Below, piece by piece: positions 51,034 through 60,543 of a stretch of DNA of 64,000 nucleotides (position 1 is the stretch's first letter; each line of letters begins with the position of its first letter). The position numbers and the translations under genes are program-made. Location: the NCBI RefSeq assembly GCF_016806125.1, contig NZ_CP047166.1:2852001-2916000 (forward strand), read 5' to 3'. The stretch comes from Ponticoccus alexandrii (GTDB taxonomy: Bacteria > Pseudomonadota > Alphaproteobacteria > Rhodobacterales > Rhodobacteraceae). The notes under the pieces were generated by a model. The model ran no database searches, was not told where the DNA came from, and saw nothing but the letters and a program-made list of their open reading frames with translations.

Positions 51034-51702
51034 ATGACCGTCACCCCAGAGCTTCTTCTTCAGGCCTATCGAACCGGCATTTTCCCGATGGCGGAAACCC
51101 GGGACGATCTGGAAATCTTCTGGGTTGATCCGCGCCGGCGCGGCGTGCTGCCGCTGGACGGGTTCCACGCCTCGCGCAGCCTCGCCAACCGTCTGCGGCG
51201 GGATGCCTTTACGGTTACGCTCAACACCGATTTCATCGGGGTCATCGACGGCTGCGCCGACCGGCCCGAGACATGGATCAGCGGCGGCATTCGCGATCTC
51301 TACGCAAGGCTGCACGCCATGGGCCACGCCCATTCGCTGGAAGTCCACGCAGAGGGCACGCTTGTGGGCGGCGTCTACGGGGTCACGCTGGGCGCGGCAT
51401 TCTGCGGAGAGTCGATGTTCTCGCGCCGCACCGATGCCTCGAAGGTCGCGCTGGCATGGCTGACCTGCCACTTGGCACGCTGCGGCTTCACCCTGTTCGA
51501 CACCCAGTTCCTGACGACGCATCTCGCCTCGCTCGGCGCGGTCGAGATCACCCGGGAGGCCTATCGCGACGCCCTGTCTCTGGCCCTGTCATGCCCGGCC
51601 GACATCCTGTCGCGCCCCCTACCCGCCAGCGGCGCCGAGGTCGCGCAGCATCACCGCCGCAACGCTCAGGAGGTGGAGCAGCGCAACACCCAGACGTCGT
51701 AG
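51034..51702 (+). CDS. aat: Leucyl/phenylalanyl-tRNA-protein transferase
   Basis: This 222-residue enzyme has the typical start LLLQAYRTGIFPMAE and conserved WVDPRRRGVLPLD, the catalytic-region motif GGVYGVTLGAAFCGESMFS and FDTQFLTTHLASLGA. It adds Leu or Phe to proteins with N-terminal Lys or Arg, marking them for ClpS-ClpAP. The frame extends to 50920, but ATG 51034 gives the family start. Its last 37 bases overlap the end of the convergent DUF2155 gene. Confidence 0.93.
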   Translation: MTVTPELLLQAYRTGIFPMAETRDDLEIFWVDPRRRGVLPLDGFHASRSLANRLRRDAFTVTLNTDFIGVIDGCADRPETWISGGIRDLYARLHAMGHAHSLEVHAEGTLVGGVYGVTLGAAFCGESMFSRRTDASKVALAWLTCHLARCGFTLFDTQFLTTHLASLGAVEITREAYRDALSLALSCPADILSRPLPASGAEVAQHHRRNAQEVEQRNTQTS

Positions 51703-52019
51703 CGCGGGTGGTTCATGGGGTTCAGCGCGGGCGAGGACGCAACCATCCAGCCGCGAAAGACCGGTTCCGCCACACCTGCCTCGCGGATCGTCAGGAAGGC
51801 ATAGGCATCGCCCGAGGGGTTTCCGCTGGGATAGCGGCAATCGCCCAGTTCGACCTCCATCACGCCGAAGGCAGCGCGCTGGCCGTTGGCAATGGTCATG
51901 TCGGTCGTCGCGGCGTTCAGCTTGTCCAGCCCACGCAGCACCGCGCCGGTGCCCTGGTCCACGGCTTCCTGTGCCGAAGCAGCCCCGGCCAGCAGCATCA
52001 GAAACGCAATCAGCCTCAT
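51666..52019 (-). CDS. DUF2155 periplasmic protein
   Basis: This 117-residue protein has a short signal peptide ([19 protein letters not shown]) and a DUF2155 domain: LRGLDKLNA, FGVMEVELGDCRY and FRGWMVASSPALNPMNHPRY. The family is restricted to alphaproteobacteria and almost always lies beside mlaD-like and NDUFA12-like genes as here. Exact function unknown; a cell-envelope role is presumed. It overlaps the MlaD-like gene by four bases and converges on aat. Confidence 0.88.
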   Translation of the reverse strand: MRLIAFLMLLAGAASAQEAVDQGTGAVLRGLDKLNAATTDMTIANGQRAAFGVMEVELGDCRYPSGNPSGDAYAFLTIREAGVAEPVFRGWMVASSPALNPMNHPRYDVWVLRCSTS

Positions 52020-52465
52020 TCCTCGTCTCCGCCGCCCACGTAGCGCAAGAGCAGCGTCAGCAGACTGACAGAACCCTGCGTGTCGAGGATCTCGTCCCCG
52101 GCCTCGTAATAGAAAGGCGAGCCGCCCGGCGAGATCTCGACAAAGTTGCCGCCCAGAAGGCCCTCTGACGCGATGACGATGGCGCTGTCGTCGGGCACCT
52201 GGATGCCCTCGTTCAACGTGACCACGGTATCGGCGCGGTAGGTTTCCGCGTTCAGCACGATGCCGGTGACGGCCCCCACCTTGACGCCCGCCAGCCGCAC
52301 GTCCGTGCCGACGTTGACCCCTTCGATAGACCGGAAAGAGGCGCGCAGGTCATAGCCCGACGCGCCCAGCGAAAAGCCGGTCGCCTGAACCGTGTAGACG
52401 GCAAAGGCAATGGCGGCCGCAAGGACCGCGCCGCCCACGGCGACCTCGGTGGTGGAATGGGTCAT
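52016..52465 (-). CDS. mlaD: MlaD/MCE-domain outer-membrane lipid transport protein
   Basis: This 149-residue protein has one N-terminal membrane anchor ([20 protein letters not shown]) and a single MCE domain: [32 protein letters not shown] and [17 protein letters not shown]. MlaD hexamers carry phospholipids between the membranes with MlaFE. The partner genes are not in the window. It overlaps both neighbours by four bases, forming a tight three-gene minus-strand operon. Confidence 0.88.
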   Translation of the reverse strand: MTHSTTEVAVGGAVLAAAIAFAVYTVQATGFSLGASGYDLRASFRSIEGVNVGTDVRLAGVKVGAVTGIVLNAETYRADTVVTLNEGIQVPDDSAIVIASEGLLGGNFVEISPGGSPFYYEAGDEILDTQGSVSLLTLLLRYVGGGDEE

Positions 52466-52845
52466 TCCGGGCTCCAGGCCTCGTAGTCGCGGCGCTCTGC
52501 GGGCTGCTCGCGGCGGATCGACCCCGGCGGCGCATAGGCCAGCGCCGTGCCGGTCAGGTTCTCGATATGGGGCTTCTCCCACGCCTTGTGGGGCAGCGGA
52601 CGCTCGCTTGGTGGCTCGTCGAAGGTGTAGTGCAACCAGCCATGCCAGTCGGGGCTGACGCGGCTTGCCTCCATCTCTCCGTTGAAGATCACCCAGCGCT
52701 TCTTGCCGTCGGCGGTCCGGTAGAAGGCATTGCCCTGCTCGTCCTCGCCGACCTTCACACCCTTGCGGGCGGTGTAAAGCGCGGTGTTCAGCGTCGACCC
52801 GTCCCACCAGGTCACGGCGCGCAGCAGCGTCTTCAGCAGGCTCAT
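52462..52845 (-). CDS. NDUFA12-family complex I accessory protein
   Basis: This 127-residue protein carries the NDUFA12/B17.2 motifs [26 protein letters not shown]-like [16 protein letters not shown] and [15 protein letters not shown]. In alphaproteobacteria this is an accessory subunit of NADH:ubiquinone oxidoreductase. ATG 52845 is the family start; a frame to 52950 is discarded. First gene of the NDUFA12-mlaD-DUF2155 operon. Confidence 0.92.
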   Translation of the reverse strand: MSLLKTLLRAVTWWDGSTLNTALYTARKGVKVGEDEQGNAFYRTADGKKRWVIFNGEMEASRVSPDWHGWLHYTFDEPPSERPLPHKAWEKPHIENLTGTALAYAPPGSIRREQPAERRDYEAWSPE

Positions 52846-53027
52846 GGGCAGGGCTCCCGTTTCTTGCCCCCTCTCTATGGCGAATTTGCGCGGGCGGGTC
52901 CAGTGGCCGCCGTGACGCATCCGCCCCGGCCTGCGCGCCGCTTTGCTCAAATTCTCTGGTCCCGGTGCCGAGCCTTGCCTATCCTTCCTTAAAAAAGACT
53001 GAAAATCGCGCGATCAGACGGGCAGAG

Positions 53028-54803
53028 ATGACAGAAGCGTTCAGACCCATAGCCTGCAAGGGCGTGAAGGTGCCGCACTCGCCCTTCCTCACCGACACCC
53101 GCATCCGGCGGATCGAGGAAGCGCGCTACGAGGGCGAAGAGATCGCCGGCGCGCTGGCCGTCACCCGGCCCGGCGACCGGGTCGTGGAAATGGGCGCGGG
53201 CCTTGGCATCGTCTCGGCCGTCACCGCGATGAACGCGGGCCCCGAGGCAGTGCTGAGCTTCGAGGCCAACCCCAACCTGATCCCCCACATCCGCGCCCTG
53301 CACGCGCTGAACGGTCTCGAAGACCGCATCGAACTGCGCAATCAGGTCGTCGTCAGCGCCCCCGACCGGCCCGACACGATGGATTTCTTCCTCGGCTCCT
53401 CCTACCTCGGCAATTCCCTGATCGACCGCGAGAATCGCCGGACAGAGGCGGTGCAGGTCCCGACCGCCGCATGGTCGGACGTGCTGCGCGACTTTCGTCC
53501 GACCGTGCTGATCATGGACATCGAGGGCGGCGAGCTCAATTTTCTCGCGCATGCCGACCTGTCGTCCCTGCGCGCCGTGGTGCTGGAATTCCACCCCGAT
53601 CTTTACGGCAAAGACGGCATGCGCCGCTGCAAGGAGGCGCTGCGCGACGCCGGGTTCGGCAAGCTGACCAAGGCCTCGACCCGCTTCGTCTGGACCTGCG
53701 TCAAGACCGCGCCGAAACAGGACGCCCGCGCGCTGCGCCCCGATCCGACAGGCGGCTGGTCCTGCACGATGCGCGCCGTGAAGGGTGCGGTGGTCACCGG
53801 CGCCCGCATCAACCAGTTGAGCGCGCCCTCGGGCGTGATCACCAGCACCGGCGCCGACGTCCCCGAGGGTGCGCTCTGGCGCAACATGCGCCGCATCAAC
53901 ATGCCCTTCGAGCGCCCTCCCAAGGTCGAACGGCTTGAGGGGCGCTGGCTGTGGGGCGGCGTCATGTGGCGCAACTTCGCGCATTTCGTGGTGGAAAGCC
54001 CCGGGCGGCTTTGGGGCTATGACACCGTGCCGGGCGGCGTGGACGGCATCCTCTTCGTCCCCCGACGCCCGCGCGAGGATCCGGACCTGACCGGCTTCCG
54101 CGCCGATTTCTTCGCGGCGATGGGTCTGGGCGACGTGCCGATCCGGGTGGCCCACAAGCCCACCGAGGTGGCAGAGCTGGTCGTGCCCGGACAGGGCTTT
54201 GGCCTTGGCGCGATCACCGACGGCACGCAGATCTTCCGCGACTTCATGCACCGCCGCTTTGGCGCCGGGATCGCGCCCGAGGGGGGCGAAAAGCTGTACA
54301 TTTCCCGCGCGTTGCTGGGGCCGTCACGCGGGTCCCTGCTGGGCGAAGAGCGCGTCGAAAAGCTGATGAGGGCCGAGGGCTTTGAGGTCTTCCACCCCGA
54401 GCGTCACACGATCCCGCAGCAGATCGCCCGCTACAAGGCGGCGCGAAAGATCGTCGCCTCCGAAGGCTCTGCGCTGCACCTCTACGCCTTCTGCGGCGGC
54501 CCGCAGACTGAGGTCGCGATCCTCTGCCGCCGCCGCTCCGGCTCGACCGCGCAGATCGCGCGCCATATTGAGTGCTTCACGGGCCGCGCGCCCGTGGTGA
54601 TCGACCACCTGCGCGCCGTCTGGCAGAACGCCGAAAGCCCGCGCGCGCGGCTGTCGGTGGGCGAGCCCGACCTGCCCGCCATGCAGGCCAGCCTGCGCGG
54701 GGCGGGCTTCATCGGCGAGGGCGCCCCGTGGTCCCCGATCTCGGAGCACGAGGCGCAGGCCGCCCTTGGCGACCGCTACTACCGCGAGGCTGTAGCGGTC
54801 TGA
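53028..54803 (+). CDS. FkbM methyltransferase fused to GT61 glycosyltransferase
   Basis: This 591-residue bifunctional protein has two parts. Residues about 25-225 form an FkbM-type SAM methyltransferase (RVVEMGAGLGIVSAV, VLIMDIEGGELNFL). Residues about 290-560 match a GT61/DUF563 glycosyltransferase (NFAHFVVESPGRLW, KLYISRALLG, KIVASEGSALHLYAFC). Each usually occurs alone in polysaccharide clusters. The start at 53028 is the first good Met; only a weak GGGCAGAG lies upstream. It is a lone gene between housekeeping operons. Probable role: building and methylating a surface glycan. Confidence 0.78.
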   Translation: MTEAFRPIACKGVKVPHSPFLTDTRIRRIEEARYEGEEIAGALAVTRPGDRVVEMGAGLGIVSAVTAMNAGPEAVLSFEANPNLIPHIRALHALNGLEDRIELRNQVVVSAPDRPDTMDFFLGSSYLGNSLIDRENRRTEAVQVPTAAWSDVLRDFRPTVLIMDIEGGELNFLAHADLSSLRAVVLEFHPDLYGKDGMRRCKEALRDAGFGKLTKASTRFVWTCVKTAPKQDARALRPDPTGGWSCTMRAVKGAVVTGARINQLSAPSGVITSTGADVPEGALWRNMRRINMPFERPPKVERLEGRWLWGGVMWRNFAHFVVESPGRLWGYDTVPGGVDGILFVPRRPREDPDLTGFRADFFAAMGLGDVPIRVAHKPTEVAELVVPGQGFGLGAITDGTQIFRDFMHRRFGAGIAPEGGEKLYISRALLGPSRGSLLGEERVEKLMRAEGFEVFHPERHTIPQQIARYKAARKIVASEGSALHLYAFCGGPQTEVAILCRRRSGSTAQIARHIECFTGRAPVVIDHLRAVWQNAESPRARLSVGEPDLPAMQASLRGAGFIGEGAPWSPISEHEAQAALGDRYYREAVAV

Positions 54804-54930
54804 CGGGATCCGGTGCGCATGACGCACCGCGATCCATCGGCGCTCAAGGCACGCGTGACCCGGGGCTCTCGCCGTGAAATCGGCTTCCGCGCTCCGCCTT
54901 CTAGGCCCTGCGCTCGTCCTGCGCGGTGCG

Positions 54931-55287
54931 TCAGGCCAGCGCGGTCAGCTCGATCTCGATCCGGTACTTGGGGTCGATGAGGTTGCATTCCACCATGGTC
55001 GCGGCGGGCGGGTTCTCTCCGAAGACCTCGGTCAGCGCCGGCCAGCAAGGCTCGAACTCGGCGGCGTCGGGCAGGTAGTAGTTCACGCGCACGGCCTTGT
55101 CGAAGCCCGACCCGGCCTCGGCCAGCGCCTTGCCGATCACCTCCAGCGCGGCGCGGCACTGCGCGACCACGTCGTCGCCCTGCCCCACGGTGCCCGCGAC
55201 ATGGACGAAACCGCCCGCGACGACGGCGCGGCAATAGCCGATCTTGGCCTCAAAGGGGCTGCCGGTGTGGATACGTTTGATGGTCAT
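54931..55287 (-). CDS. RidA/YjgF family protein
   Basis: This 118-residue protein starts MTIKRIHTGSPFEAKIGYCR, with FVHVAGTVGQ, VIGKALAEAG and VRVNYYLPD. The family's catalytic Arg in the C-terminal part is replaced, since the region reads DPKYRIEIELTALA with the usual R-V-E pattern shifted. Many RidA proteins deaminate reactive enamines; Rid subfamilies lacking the Arg have other roles. ATG 55287 is supported by length. It stands alone. Confidence 0.85.
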   Translation of the reverse strand: MTIKRIHTGSPFEAKIGYCRAVVAGGFVHVAGTVGQGDDVVAQCRAALEVIGKALAEAGSGFDKAVRVNYYLPDAAEFEPCWPALTEVFGENPPAATMVECNLIDPKYRIEIELTALA

Positions 55288-55386
55288 GGGTGCGGCCTTT
55301 CGCCTGAATAATGATGGCGCGGCAATGCCGCCATTCTCTTGCGCGCGCAAGGGGTTTGCAGGCCCTCGCGCCCCACACCGCATACG

Positions 55387-55414
55387 AAAAAGGGCGAGGC
55401 CTGCGCCCCGCCCT
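55387..55414 (-). terminator. Intrinsic terminator of clpX
   Basis: Read on the minus strand, AGGGCGGGGC and GCCTCGCCCT pair with a single mismatch around a GCAG loop and are followed by TTTT. It lies 26 bases after the clpX stop. Confidence 0.75.
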
Positions 55415-55439
55415 GTCTATCCGTTCTGTCGGAGGGGCC

Positions 55440-56702
55440 TCAGGCCGAGGCGCCCTCTTTCTTGTTTTCGGCGTAGATCATCAGCGGCTTGGCGTCCGAG
55501 GTCACCGCCTCGTCGTTCACCACCACCTCGGTCACCTCGTCCATGCCCGGCAGTTCGAACATGGTGTCGAGCAGGATACCCTCGAGGATCGACCGCAGGC
55601 CGCGGGCGCCGGTCTTGCGCTCGATGGCCTTCTTGGCAATCGAGGACAGTGCGTCGTCGGTGAAGGACAGCTGCGTATCCTCCATCTCGAACAGGCGCTG
55701 GTACTGCTTGACCAGAGCGTTCTTGGGCTGCGTCAGGATGGTGATCAGCGCGTCCTCGTCCAGATCCTCCAGCGTTGCCACGACGGGCAGACGGCCGACG
55801 AATTCCGGGATCAGGCCGAATTTCAGCAGATCCTCCGGCTCCAGAGAGCGGAAGGTCTCACCCACGCCCTGCTCGCTGTCGTCCCGCACATCGGCGCCAA
55901 AGCCCATGGCAGAGCCCTTGCCGCGCTGCTTGATGATCCGGTCGAGACCGGCAAAGGCGCCGCCGCAGATGAACAGGATGTTCGTCGTGTCAACCTGCAG
56001 GAATTCCTGCTGCGGATGCTTGCGCCCGCCCTGCGGCGGAACGGATGCCACGGTCCCTTCCATCAGCTTCAGCAGAGCCTGCTGCACGCCCTCGCCCGAC
56101 ACGTCGCGGGTGATCGAGGGGTTTTCCGACTTGCGGGTGATCTTGTCGACCTCGTCGATATAGACGATGCCGCGCTGCGCGCGTTCGACGTTGTATTCCG
56201 ACGCCTGAAGCAGCTTCAGGATGATGTTCTCGACGTCCTCGCCCACGTAACCCGCTTCGGTCAGCGTGGTCGCGTCCGCCATGGTGAAGGGCACATCCAG
56301 AATGCGCGCCAGCGTCTGCGCCAGCAGCGTCTTGCCGCAGCCCGTGGGGCCGATCAGCAGGATGTTCGACTTCGCCAACTCGATGTCCGAAGACTTCTGC
56401 GCGTGGTTCAGGCGCTTGTAGTGGTTGTGGACCGCGACCGAGAGAACGCGCTTGGCCTTCATCTGGCCGATCACGTAATCGTCGAGCACTTCGCAGATCT
56501 CGCGCGGAGTCGGCACGCCGTCAGAGGATTTCAGCCCCGCGCCCTTGGTCTCTTCGCGGATGATGTCCATGCAGAGTTCGACGCACTCATCGCAAATGAA
56601 GACCGTCGGCCCCGCGATCAGTTTGCGCACCTCGTGCTGGCTCTTGCCGCAAAAGCTGCAATAGAGCGTGTTCTTGCTGTCACCGCCTGAATTCGTTGCC
56701 AT
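55440..56702 (-). CDS. clpX: ATP-dependent Clp protease ATP-binding subunit ClpX
   Basis: This 420-residue AAA+ unfoldase has an N-terminal zinc domain ([23 protein letters not shown]), Walker [11 protein letters not shown], Walker [11 protein letters not shown], pore-loop GYVGEDVE and the C-terminal [11 protein letters not shown] sensor segment. It feeds substrates to ClpP, encoded 200 bases upstream in the same direction, the usual clpP-clpX order. In alphaproteobacteria it also drives cell-cycle proteolysis. The sequence is complete and typical. Confidence 0.97.
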   Translation of the reverse strand: MATNSGGDSKNTLYCSFCGKSQHEVRKLIAGPTVFICDECVELCMDIIREETKGAGLKSSDGVPTPREICEVLDDYVIGQMKAKRVLSVAVHNHYKRLNHAQKSSDIELAKSNILLIGPTGCGKTLLAQTLARILDVPFTMADATTLTEAGYVGEDVENIILKLLQASEYNVERAQRGIVYIDEVDKITRKSENPSITRDVSGEGVQQALLKLMEGTVASVPPQGGRKHPQQEFLQVDTTNILFICGGAFAGLDRIIKQRGKGSAMGFGADVRDDSEQGVGETFRSLEPEDLLKFGLIPEFVGRLPVVATLEDLDEDALITILTQPKNALVKQYQRLFEMEDTQLSFTDDALSSIAKKAIERKTGARGLRSILEGILLDTMFELPGMDEVTEVVVNDEAVTSDAKPLMIYAENKKEGASA

Positions 56703-56902
56703 CCTGCACCTTTCCCGGGCTCAGTCCCGGTCTCGTCATCCGCATCAGTCGCGCGGCCCCTGCCGCGCCCGGCCCCAGGCCAGCCATCGTGCCCCCGGAC
56801 CATGGCCTGTCGTCCGGTTCCGACAAGTCTAGGCCAGCCCCAAGGGCACGACAATCCGAAAATTCGTCCCACCCCGGACGCGCGGCCCGAGGTGGCAAAG
56901 CC

Positions 56903-57529
56903 TTACTTCGCCTCTTCGTCGGGCACGCGGTTGGTGACGATCTCGTCGATCAGCCCCCATTCCTTGGCCCGCTCGGCGTCCATGAAGTTGTCCCGCTCCA
57001 GCGCGGCCTCGACCGTTTCGTAATCCTGACCGGTGTGCTTCACGTAGATTTCATTCAGCCGCCGCTTCAGCTTCAGCGTCTCTTCGGCGTGAATCATGAT
57101 GTCCGTCGCCTGACCCTGATAGCCGCCCGAGGGCTGGTGCACCATGATCCGGCTGTTGGGCAGCGAGTAACGCATGCCGGCCGCGCCGGCGGTCAGCAGC
57201 AGCGATCCCATCGAGGCCGCCTGCCCGATCACCAGCGTCGACACCTTGGGCTTGATGTACTGCATGGTGTCGTAGATCGACAGGCCCGAGGTGACGACAC
57301 CGCCGGGGCTGTTGATATACATCGAGATTTCCTTGGACGGGTTCTCGGCCTCAAGGTGCAGCAACTGCGCCACGACGAGGCTGGACATGCCGTCGTGGAC
57401 CGGCCCGTTCAGGAAGATGATCCGCTCCTTCAGCAGGCGCGAGAAGATGTCGTAGGCGCGTTCACCGCGGCTGGTCTGCTCGACCACCATGGGGACGAGG
57501 TTCATGTAGGTGTCGATCGGATCTTGCAT
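56903..57529 (-). CDS. clpP: ATP-dependent Clp protease proteolytic subunit ClpP
   Basis: This 208-residue serine protease has the nucleophile in [11 protein letters not shown], the histidine in [11 protein letters not shown] and the N-terminal [23 protein letters not shown] 57529 gives the usual start; a longer frame to 57817 runs into unrelated sequence and is rejected. It forms the tetradecameric chamber with ClpX (next gene) and works with the ClpS/Aat N-end rule path encoded elsewhere in this window. Confidence 0.96.
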   Translation of the reverse strand: MQDPIDTYMNLVPMVVEQTSRGERAYDIFSRLLKERIIFLNGPVHDGMSSLVVAQLLHLEAENPSKEISMYINSPGGVVTSGLSIYDTMQYIKPKVSTLVIGQAASMGSLLLTAGAAGMRYSLPNSRIMVHQPSGGYQGQATDIMIHAEETLKLKRRLNEIYVKHTGQDYETVEAALERDNFMDAERAKEWGLIDEIVTNRVPDEEAK

Positions 57530-57670
57530 TCTGCCTGCCTCGGATTGCTGGACTGTGTCGTAACGCCGGAAAGTTACCTGAGTCTTAGTAGCGGTATTGG
57601 GGGGCTGCAAGAGGCCCCGGGCCGACGGCACCGGCCTGAAGCTCCGCCCGCCCCGGCTATCTGGCTGATT

Positions 57671-57998
57671 ATGCGGATCGATCTTCCGTTTACTCCGACA
57701 CGCGAAGCGGGCCTTTCCCGGCTGCCAACCTTCCTGCCCGGCGCCGGGCGCGCCTGTGCCGAAGGCCGCGGCCTCGACCCGGGGCGCGACCTTCGGCAGT
57801 CTCGGGCCTGTCGCCATGGCTGCGCCACCGCGCCAGAACGGAAGAAGAAGGTGCCCGCACCGTGCTGGACCGCCACGACGCCACAGAGACCGCGCGCTTT
57901 CTCGGGGGACTCCTCTGGCGCAATTATTTCAAGGGCTTCCCCGAACTGCGCCCATCCGCTCTTCTCTGGTCTTCGAAATACCTCGGGGGGCGCGCAGC
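57671..57998 (+). pseudogene. Frameshifted photolyase/FAD-binding domain fragment
   Basis: From the ATG at 57671 the frame reads [20 protein letters not shown] then [18 protein letters not shown]. After a shift it continues as [20 protein letters not shown] and [19 protein letters not shown]. These are consecutive conserved parts of the cryptochrome/photolyase-like FAD-binding domain protein. Only about 105 codons in two frames remain, and the reading frame then runs into a GC-rich hairpin. It is therefore a broken gene. It lies in the 570-base gap between clpP and the CDF exporter, which contains no other gene. Confidence 0.68.
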
Positions 57999-57999
57999 G

Positions 58000-58025
58000 C
58001 GGGGGCAGAGCCCCCTCTGCCCCCG
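58000..58025. repeat. GC-rich hairpin of the GGGGGCAG type
   Basis: CGGGGGCAGAG (58000-58010) pairs perfectly with CTCTGCCCCCG (58015-58025) around CCCC. It resembles the hairpin at 30264-30326 in its GGGGGCAG/CTGCCCCC arms, suggesting a dispersed extragenic repeat family. Confidence 0.55.
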
Positions 58026-58103
58026 CCAAGAGCCTCTGGCCTGTACCGTAAACAACGACACTCGCCCAGAAAACAGGTGTTTCTCCGTGTCAGGTCCCGC
58101 GCC

Positions 58104-59033
58104 CTAGCCGCCGATCCGCCGCGGTTCCGTGCAGCGATGGGCCGCGCATTCCAGCTCCAGCGTCACCTCCCGCAGCCCGTGCACCTCGGCCAGCCGCGCC
58201 TTCACCGAGGCCTTGATCGCATCGGCCCGCGACCAGGCGCCCGCGACCACCACCAGATGCGCCGTCAGCGCCGAGCGGCCCTCGTCGATCTGCCACAGAT
58301 GGGCGCTGTGCAGCGCCTCGACGCCCTCGACGGCCTCGGCGCTTTCAAGCACCGCCTCGGGGGCCATGGCGGGCGGCGTGCCCAGCATCAGGATGCGGAT
58401 CACGCCGCCGATCTCGGCCCAGGCCAGCCACAGGATGTATCCGGCGATTCCCAACGTCACCAGCGGGTCGATCCATGCCCAGCCGAACAGCAGGATCAGC
58501 GTGCCCGCAAGGATCACCGCGACCGACCCCAGCGCATCGGCGACGTTGTGCAGGAAGGCCGCGCGGATGTTCACGCTGTCCTGCGCCATGCGGTAGGTCA
58601 GCCAAGCGGTCACGAGGTCCACCACAAGGGCGACACTGGCGATCACGACAATCAGCCAACCCGTCACCTCCTGCGGGTCGAAGAAGCGCAGCACCGCCTC
58701 GTAGACGAGATAGAGCCCGATAAGGATCAGCGTCGTCAGGTTGATCAGCGCCGCCACCACCTCGGCCCGGCCATAACCGAAGGTCATGGCCTCGTCGGCG
58801 GGCCGACGCGCGATGCGCCGCGCCCAGACCGCGATCACAAGGCTCGCGGCATCCGAGAAATTATGCAGCGCATCGGCGATCATCGCCAGACTGCCCGAGA
58901 CAATCCCGCCGATGATCTGCGCGACGGTCAGCAGAACGTTAACCCCCACCGCCGCCGCCAGCCGCTTGTCACCGGCAAGCTGTTCTGGGGCGATGTGGTG
59001 GTGGTGGTGGCCATGCGCGTGATCGTGGGGCAT
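58104..59033 (-). CDS. Cation diffusion facilitator metal exporter
   Basis: This 309-residue inner-membrane protein has a His-rich N-terminus (HDHAHGHHHHH), six hydrophobic helices with the metal site pairs ALHNFSDA (helix II) and FLHNVADALG (helix V), and a C-terminal cytoplasmic metal-binding domain. CDF proteins export Zn2+, Co2+ or other divalent ions against protons. The metal cannot be fixed from the sequence, though the DmeF/ZitB-like layout suggests Zn/Co. It is a single gene beside the sox cluster. Confidence 0.9.
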   Translation of the reverse strand: MPHDHAHGHHHHHIAPEQLAGDKRLAAAVGVNVLLTVAQIIGGIVSGSLAMIADALHNFSDAASLVIAVWARRIARRPADEAMTFGYGRAEVVAALINLTTLILIGLYLVYEAVLRFFDPQEVTGWLIVVIASVALVVDLVTAWLTYRMAQDSVNIRAAFLHNVADALGSVAVILAGTLILLFGWAWIDPLVTLGIAGYILWLAWAEIGGVIRILMLGTPPAMAPEAVLESAEAVEGVEALHSAHLWQIDEGRSALTAHLVVVAGAWSRADAIKASVKARLAEVHGLREVTLELECAAHRCTEPRRIGG

Positions 59034-59190
59034 GGCCGCAGGCGGCGAAGGTCAAGCCCCCTCGGCCCGGCGCGGGCACCCGCCGACAGGCGGGCCGCCC
59101 ACCGCGGCAGGGCTTTGCAAACCGGCCGGATACGCCCTGCGAACCGGCCGGTTCTCCGCTTACGGGTCGGAAACCCTCGTCACAATCCGG

Positions 59191-60450
59191 TCACCCGAAC
59201 ATGTCCGAGGTGATCCCCTCGTACCAGCCGATGCTTTCCTCGAAGGTCGCCTTGCGCATGGCCGCGTCCTCTCCGGTCTGGCTGACGAAGCTCGAGACAG
59301 AGGCGATCTTCTCCTCGGTCGGCTCGTAGGCCGCGCCGACCTTCACGCCATCGTCGGTGGCGATCAGCGACCAGCAGGTGTTGCTGTACCTGGCCGGGAA
59401 GACGCGGCTGCCGGTCAGCGCGCCGCGCACTGCCATGGCCGCCACCTTGGCCTGCGAATTGGCGCTGAAGCCGGACTTGGGCATGTCGCCCTGACTGGTC
59501 GCATCCCCGAGGATGTAGATGTTTTCATCCATGCGCGAGACCATCGAGTGCCCGTCGCCCGGCGCCCAATTGTTTTCGGTCAGGCCCGCCGCCTCGCAGA
59601 TCAGCCCCGCCTTCTGCGCCGGGATGACGTTCACGACGTCGGCCGCGATCACCTCGCCGTCGATGTCGACCTCCATGGTCTGCGGGTTCACCGTGACGTT
59701 GCCGCCGCCGAAATCCGGGCCGATGCGCTCGATCATGCCGGTGTAGTGCTTCTGCCAGCCCTCCTCGAAAAGCGCCTGTTTCGAGAATTTCTCCTTCGGG
59801 TCGGCGATGATGATCTTCGCCGTCGGGTTCCGCTCTTTCAGGACATGGGCGACCATCGAGATCCGCTCGTAGGGGCCCGGCGGGCAGCGGTAGGGGTTCG
59901 GCGGCGCCACCATGACAAAGGTTCCGCCCTCGGGCATCGCCTCGATTTGTGCTTTCAGCAGGGCGGTTTGCGTGCCTGCCTTGTAGGCGTGGGGCATGAC
60001 GTCCTGCGCCGAGAGGTCCCAGCCCGCGACCGATCCTTCGACGAAGTCGATCCCCGGCGACAGGATCAGCCGGTCGTAGGGCACCGACCCGCCCCCCGCG
60101 AGCGCAACCGTCTTTGCGTCACGGTCCACCCCCGTCGCCCAGTCGTGCACGACATTGATGCCGTAGTCGCTGGCCAGCGTGCCGTAGTCGTGGGCGATGG
60201 ACTGAAGGTCGCGAAAACCGCCGATGTAGAGGTTCGAGAAGAAGCAAGTGTAATAGGTCTGCGACGGCTCGATCAGGGTCACGTCGATTTCGCCATTGGA
60301 ATCCTTGGCGATGTAGCGCGCTGCCGTGGCGCCGCCCGCGCCGCCGCCGACCACCACGACCCGGGGTCTGCCCTGCGCGCGGACCATGGGGGCCGAAAGG
60401 CTCGCCAAGGCAATCCCCGAGCCGATGAAAAGTCTTCTGTTCAAGGCCAT
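59191..60450 (-). CDS. soxF: SoxF, flavocytochrome c sulfide dehydrogenase-like flavoprotein
   Basis: This 419-residue protein has a Tat-like leader (NRRLFIGSGIALASLSA), the FAD motif VVVVGGGAGGATAARY and redox-active cysteines in TYYTCFFSN and a later C in VIPAQKAGLICEAAG. PYRCPPGPYERI and YILGDATSQGDMPKSG are further family segments. It oxidises sulfide in the periplasm, passing electrons to a c-type cytochrome such as SoxE. It is the last gene of the visible minus-strand sox cluster. Confidence 0.88.
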   Translation of the reverse strand: MALNRRLFIGSGIALASLSAPMVRAQGRPRVVVVGGGAGGATAARYIAKDSNGEIDVTLIEPSQTYYTCFFSNLYIGGFRDLQSIAHDYGTLASDYGINVVHDWATGVDRDAKTVALAGGGSVPYDRLILSPGIDFVEGSVAGWDLSAQDVMPHAYKAGTQTALLKAQIEAMPEGGTFVMVAPPNPYRCPPGPYERISMVAHVLKERNPTAKIIIADPKEKFSKQALFEEGWQKHYTGMIERIGPDFGGGNVTVNPQTMEVDIDGEVIAADVVNVIPAQKAGLICEAAGLTENNWAPGDGHSMVSRMDENIYILGDATSQGDMPKSGFSANSQAKVAAMAVRGALTGSRVFPARYSNTCWSLIATDDGVKVGAAYEPTEEKIASVSSFVSQTGEDAAMRKATFEESIGWYEGITSDMFG

Positions 60451-60519
60451 GTCCGTTCTCCTCCTGGTTGGACTGGTCGTCAGGTCCGGGCTCCTCTTTC
60501 CCCGACCAAACGCACAAGA

Positions 60520-60543
60520 CCCCCGTCCATTTTGGAACGGGGG
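60520..60543. other. Hairpin between soxE and soxF
   Basis: CCCCCGT (60520-60526) pairs with ACGGGGG (60537-60543) with loop CCATTTTGGA. It lies in the 343-base gap 60451-60793 between soxE and soxF, which otherwise holds only a possible 25-codon frame (60575-60652) without a ribosome binding site. It has no T-run, so it may be a processing or stabilising structure. Confidence 0.45.
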
